Origin: Cellvibrionales bacterium UBA2511
GTDB lineage: Bacteria; Pseudomonadota; Gammaproteobacteria; Pseudomonadales; Porticoccaceae
DNA length: 8,888 bases
Assembly (NCBI GenBank): GCA_002341315.1
Contig: DDNV01000088.1
Span: 7,393 to 16,280, forward strand
Direction of reading: 5' to 3'
The notes beneath the pieces were generated by a model. The model saw only the letters and a program-made list of their open reading frames with translations, was not told where the DNA came from and searched no databases. Shown piece by piece: positions 5,891 through 8,888 of the stretch. Every line of letters starts with the position of its first letter. The stretch's first letter is position 1. Made by a program: the position numbers and the translations under genes.

Positions 5891-6202
5891 TCAACTGATT
5901 TGTTCGGTAAACGGCTTGCCTGTCAATTCCAGAGTAATCTCTTTTTTACAGGTCAGGATTGTCACCTGATTTTCATTGCTCCAGTCCATACTGACCAGAT
6001 CATCCATGAGCTCATCATCCAGCGCATCTGGCTGATTGCTCTCGGCATAACTGATAACCTCGGGGAAGACGATACGCAGGGACGGTTCCTCATCTGAGGG
6101 GTCGTTGAGACACTCAATAAAGAGCAGACGCACATCGACATCGTAAACCAGGTTATAGATATAGGGGGACGTTTCGCCCAGGAGTTCGGCAGTCAGCGTC
6201 AT
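5891..6202 (-). CDS. Small acidic protein of unknown function downstream of cls
   Basis: I do not recognise this protein. It has 103 residues from ATG 6202, preceded by TTGAGA about nine bases upstream; an in-frame TTG at 6214 would add four residues but lacks a ribosome-binding site. The product is soluble and strongly acidic, with alternating hydrophobic stretches typical of beta-strands (IYNLVYDVDVRLLFIECL at 15-32, LRIVFPEVISYAE at 42-54, NQVTILTCKKEITLEL at 78-93) and an Asp/Glu-rich helix-like segment DALDDELMDDLVSMD (59-73). There is no signal peptide or membrane helix. It lies 54 bases after the cardiolipin synthase stop on the same strand with no terminator between, so it is probably co-transcribed with the channel and cls. 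It is convergent with the ribbon-helix-helix gene. Confidence 0.65.
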   Translation of the reverse strand: MTLTAELLGETSPYIYNLVYDVDVRLLFIECLNDPSDEEPSLRIVFPEVISYAESNQPDALDDELMDDLVSMDWSNENQVTILTCKKEITLELTGKPFTEQIS

Positions 6203-6256
6203 AATGTTTCTCAACAGCGATGTATGGGGGGCTATCGTACCCTATTTTGTAACGAT

Positions 6257-7732
6257 CTATTGGATTGGCGAGAACAATCTTGCCAATTTCGTCAGCGAAA
6301 GGAATATTAGACTGCGTTTTTCCAGTGATTCAACCGTCAATGGCCGGCAGCCATTGAAATCATCCAGCAACATCGCTTCCACTTCTTGGGCAAACGCCTC
6401 ATCTCTGACCATCACAGTAATCTCGAAGTTAAGGTGAAACGAGCGGTTATCGAAATTGGCAGTTCCCACATATGCACGGTCGTTGTCCACCAGCACAACT
6501 TTCTGATGCAAAAAACCGCGCTGATACTGAAAAGCCTGAATACCGGCATATTGCATATCCATTAGCGCGGCAAAGGAAGATAACTGAACAAGCCGGTTAT
6601 CAGTAATACCCGGCAACATGAGACGCACCTCAACACCACGCAGAGTCGCCAGCTTCAGGGCATTACTAATCGACTCATCGGGAACAAAATAGGGGCTGAC
6701 AATCCAGATGCGTTCCCTGGCACTGTTGATGGCATGTAAAAACATCAACTGACAGGAGTCCAGCAGATCAGCCGGGCCGCTCGGTAGCACCAGCACCTGC
6801 TGATCATTCGGCATAGTCTCCGGATGCCAGTTCATGGCGGGGACCTCGCCTGTCGCCCAATACCAGTCTTCCAGGAAGGAAACCTGGGTCCCTTTCACTG
6901 CCGGGCCTTCCAGTTGGACATGGGTATCCCGCCAGGGTTTGAGACGAGGATGGCGGTGGCGATACTCATCACCCAGATTGGCCCCGCCAACAAAGGCACA
7001 CCGTCCATCCACGACAACCACCTTGCGATGATTGCGGAAATTGATCTGAAAACGCCGGCGTTTACGCCAGCGCCAGGTGCGAAAGGGTTCAATGGCTATC
7101 CCCGCTTCCCGGCAGACCCGCAAATAACGACGCGTCAATTTGAAACTGCCAATGGCATCGAAGAGAAAATAAACCCTGACACCCTGACGGGCTTTTGCCG
7201 CCAGCCGCTGTAAGAGTTCGTTGCCCAAACGGTCGTCTCGAACGATATAGAACTGCACCAGTATGTAGTCTTCAGCACGGTCTATTGCCGCAAAGATACG
7301 CTCAAAAATCTGCTCCCCATTGATCAGCAATGACACCTGGTTGCCACGGGTGAACGGCATCAGAGCCAACTGTTCAAGCAGTTGAACAGCGGCGGGAGCA
7401 TCGCCGGGCAGACTGAAGTCCTGAGCCATTTCCGACAACAGCTTCTGGGCGATCCGATGTATTTCCAAATCGCCCTTGCGACGCGCCTCCACGTAGCCGT
7501 AGAACCGCCTCTGCCCAAACAGGAGATAAACAGGTACCACCAGCGGCGGTAAAAAAATCAACCCCAGCGACCAGGCTATGGCCCCCTGGGTCGTTCGGGC
7601 TTTGAAAATAGCCTCGATTGCCAGCGCAGTACCCAATATCACAATCAGAATATAAACCGGCAGCCAGAACTCACCGATCCACTGCCAGCCCTGACCAATC
7701 AGCACCAGGGGTGGCCAGAGCCAATGCCCCAC
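6257..7732 (-). CDS. cls: Cardiolipin synthase, ClsA-type phospholipase D superfamily
   Basis: A 491-residue bacterial cardiolipin synthase, which condenses two phosphatidylglycerol molecules to cardiolipin and glycerol at the inner membrane. Two N-terminal membrane helices (about 22-42 and 51-72) match the PLDc_N domain. Both catalytic HKD motifs are intact: HRKVVVVDGRCAFVGGANLG at 235-254 (His235, Lys237, Asp242) and HQKVVLVDNDRAYVGTANFD at 409-428 (His409, Lys411, Asp416). IVSPYFVPD at 344-352 is also typical. The length is normal for ClsA. The start is GTG at 7732-7730, three bases after the channel stop, with a strong GGGGGAGG ribosome-binding site lying in the last codons of the channel gene, so translation of the two is probably coupled. 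Functional pairing with the channel is inference. Confidence 0.95.
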   Translation of the reverse strand: MGHWLWPPLVLIGQGWQWIGEFWLPVYILIVILGTALAIEAIFKARTTQGAIAWSLGLIFLPPLVVPVYLLFGQRRFYGYVEARRKGDLEIHRIAQKLLSEMAQDFSLPGDAPAAVQLLEQLALMPFTRGNQVSLLINGEQIFERIFAAIDRAEDYILVQFYIVRDDRLGNELLQRLAAKARQGVRVYFLFDAIGSFKLTRRYLRVCREAGIAIEPFRTWRWRKRRRFQINFRNHRKVVVVDGRCAFVGGANLGDEYRHRHPRLKPWRDTHVQLEGPAVKGTQVSFLEDWYWATGEVPAMNWHPETMPNDQQVLVLPSGPADLLDSCQLMFLHAINSARERIWIVSPYFVPDESISNALKLATLRGVEVRLMLPGITDNRLVQLSSFAALMDMQYAGIQAFQYQRGFLHQKVVLVDNDRAYVGTANFDNRSFHLNFEITVMVRDEAFAQEVEAMLLDDFNGCRPLTVESLEKRSLIFLSLTKLARLFSPIQ

Positions 7733-7735
7733 TGG

Positions 7736-7747
7736 TTAGCCTCCCCC
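7736..7747 (-). promoter_or_regulatory. Ribosome-binding site of cls embedded in the channel's last codons
   Basis: GGGGGAGG, an almost ideal Shine-Dalgarno sequence, is formed by the final Gly-Gly-Gly codons of the channel gene and is followed by CTAACCA and the GTG start of cls. It decides the cls start at 7732 and implies coupling between the two genes. Confidence 0.75.
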
Positions 7748-8593
7748 GCTGGTCGAAGGTGGACTATCGGGACTGGAATCACTGGTGGCAAGACCCGCGC
7801 CACACCATTTGCAAAAACTGGCATCCCGATCATGGCCGGCCTTGACGCAGTTGGGGCAGGGATACAGGGATTTTTCCCGCTGCATTTCACCGGCCAGTTC
7901 AGCCGTGATAATACCCGTGGGAATGGCAATAATAGAATAACCGGTCAGCATCGCCAGCGTGGCAATAATTTGCCCTGATACCGTGTGGGGCGTGATATCG
8001 CCAAAACCCACGGTGGTCAGGGTCACGATGGTCCAGTAAATACTTTTGGGGATACTGGTAAAGCCATTTGCGGGGCCTTCCACGACGTACATCAGGCAAC
8101 CGAATAGTGTGCTCAATACCAACACACAGAAAAAGAAGATGAAAATTTTCCGTCGGGCCTGGCGAATTGAGCGCATCAGTACATCGGCTTCAGACAGATA
8201 GCGAACCAGTCTCAACACCCGAAAAATCCGCAATACACGCAACAGCCGGATAATGAGCAAATAATGGGCACCGGTAAAAAACAGGGCCAGGTAGGAGGGG
8301 ATAATCGAAACCAGATCGATCAGACCATAAAAGCTGAACAGGTATTTTCGGCGATTGGGAGAGCAGAAAATACGCAGGCCGTATTCCACGGTAAACAGCG
8401 CTGTAAAAAACCATTCCACTGAAAAAAACAGCAGTGCGTAACGGCTACTGAGAGCTTCAACTGTGGTCAGTATGACAGCCAGCACACTGATCAAGATGGC
8501 ATAGATCAGAAATATATCAAAGCGTTGCCCCGCTTTGCTGTCTGTACCAAAAATGATCCGGTAAAGCTGTTCGCGCAATTGCTGTTTGTCCAT
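7736..8593 (-). CDS. Voltage-gated potassium-type channel with C-terminal zinc ribbon
   Basis: A 285-residue six-helix channel subunit that would form a tetramer in the inner membrane. S1 lies at about 25-44, S2 at 53-72 and S3 at 83-105. The voltage-sensor S4 has arginines at every third position (Arg116, 119, 122, 125, 128, 131). S5 lies at about 149-171, then a pore loop with TTVGFGD at 193-199, the K+ selectivity filter in its Phe form, and S6 at about 207-230. After S6 comes a short four-cysteine zinc ribbon (CPNC at 246-249, CKWC at 261-264) and a Ser/Pro/Gly-rich tail ending Gly-Gly-Gly. No RCK/TrkA domain is present. It is the first gene of the channel-cls unit; the ribosome-binding site before ATG 8593 is weak. 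Ion selectivity for K+ is well supported; the role of the ribbon is unknown. Confidence 0.92.
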   Translation of the reverse strand: MDKQQLREQLYRIIFGTDSKAGQRFDIFLIYAILISVLAVILTTVEALSSRYALLFFSVEWFFTALFTVEYGLRIFCSPNRRKYLFSFYGLIDLVSIIPSYLALFFTGAHYLLIIRLLRVLRIFRVLRLVRYLSEADVLMRSIRQARRKIFIFFFCVLVLSTLFGCLMYVVEGPANGFTSIPKSIYWTIVTLTTVGFGDITPHTVSGQIIATLAMLTGYSIIAIPTGIITAELAGEMQREKSLYPCPNCVKAGHDRDASFCKWCGAGLATSDSSPDSPPSTSGGG

Positions 8594-8751
8594 GATCTGT
8601 CAACGACGCCCCTTTATTATTTGATGATTGACCGCCATACCGACAGCTTGACCAATCCTAAAGGTTGCAGCCCGGTTTGGGTAGTTAATCACGTCACTGA
8701 AAACCCGGCCATCAGACTACTACCCACACCATCAAGTCCTATACTTGACTC
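8594..8751. other. Divergent intergenic region between channel and permease genes
   Basis: This 158-base region must hold promoters for both directions. Toward the channel an AATAAT -10-like hexamer lies at 8621-8616, but no convincing -35 pairs with it. Toward the permease there is a TATACT -10-like hexamer next to the start codon, inside an inverted repeat. Nothing else was recognised. Confidence 0.4.
8732..8748 (+). promoter_or_regulatory. Inverted repeat over a -10-like element just before the permease start
   Basis: TCAAGT-CCTAT-ACTTGA is a perfect six-base inverted repeat with a five-base centre. It contains TATACT (8740-8745, five of six matches to the -10 consensus), whose expected start site would fall at or next to the ATG at 8752. 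No good -35 was found. It could be an operator over the promoter, or chance. Confidence 0.35.
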
Positions 8752-8888
8752 ATGGATCAGCCAACCCCGCTTCTTCGCTCCCTGTCACTCCTGGAAATCA
8801 GTTTTTATGGCATAGGGACTATTGTTGGTGCGGGAATTTACGTGCTGCTGGGCAAGGTTGTCAGCGAAAGCGGCATGATGGCACCATG
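8752..8888 (+). CDS. APC-superfamily amino acid/polyamine permease (5' end, cut by window edge)
   Basis: The first 45 codons of a membrane transporter. After a short cytoplasmic leader (MDQPTPLLRSLSLLEISFYG) comes the first-helix signature GIGTIVGAGIYVLLGKV (20-36). The unwound glycine-rich G-x-I-V-G-A-G-I-Y segment is the substrate-binding part of helix 1 in APC-family amino acid, polyamine and cationic amino-acid transporters. The start is ATG 8752; no Shine-Dalgarno sequence precedes it, so translation may depend on a leaderless or weakly initiated message. The substrate cannot be deduced from this fragment. It is divergent from the channel-cls unit. The rest lies outside the window. Confidence 0.82.
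   Translation, partial: MDQPTPLLRSLSLLEISFYGIGTIVGAGIYVLLGKVVSESGMMAP

Noticed and set aside
6203..6256. Hairpin ATCGTTAC/GTACGAT between cls and the acidic-protein gene as a terminator
   Set aside because: The stem is bulged and followed by C residues rather than T on the minus strand; it does not separate the genes convincingly.
6824..7213. Plus-strand 129-codon open frame
   Set aside because: It is antisense to the catalytic core of cardiolipin synthase, whose HKD motifs are intact.
1..8888. CRISPR arrays, tRNA or rRNA genes, insertion sequences, integrase or phage genes
   Set aside because: No regularly spaced repeats, RNA-gene signatures, transposase motifs or terminal inverted repeats were found.

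Overview
The window looks like chromosomal DNA of a mid-GC gammaproteobacterium. This is inferred from the close resemblance of the SulP protein to enterobacterial DauA and from the general gene style, not from a marker gene. Almost everything is membrane or ion-homeostasis machinery: a multisubunit cation/proton antiporter, a SulP anion transporter, a voltage-gated potassium-type channel, a cardiolipin synthase, and the start of an amino-acid/polyamine-type permease. No rRNA, tRNA, CRISPR array, insertion sequence or prophage signature was seen.

Positions 1-3089 (minus strand, read right to left) hold a tightly packed Mrp/Mnh antiporter operon in the order mnhE, mnhF, mnhG, a fused MbhD/MbhE-MnhB gene, mnhC and the first 194 codons of mnhD, which runs off the left edge. 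The order is collinear with the antiporter half of archaeal Mbh complexes. Most junctions overlap or abut; the exception is a 105-base gap before the fusion gene, which appears to start at an ATC codon. A promoter-like element and a 12-base palindrome precede mnhE.

Positions 3090-3759 form the largest stretch without a confident gene. It holds a good intrinsic terminator for the SulP gene, a weaker second one, and two small minus-strand reading frames (71 and 50 codons) that overlap by ATGA and may be a broken or frameshifted single gene.

Positions 3760-5553 (minus) encode a DauA-like SulP transporter with a C-terminal STAS domain. Divergent to it (5655-5846, plus) is a 63-residue ribbon-helix-helix DNA-binding protein. 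The 101 bases between them carry two tandem copies of a 9-mer at 11-base spacing inside a good promoter, a likely operator for that protein.

Positions 5891-8593 (minus) look like one transcription unit: a voltage-gated ion channel with a C-terminal zinc ribbon, cardiolipin synthase 3 bases downstream, and a small acidic protein of unknown function. From 8752 a divergent plus-strand APC-family permease begins and runs off the right edge. The theme is control of membrane potential, pH and membrane composition; the functional links between units are inference.
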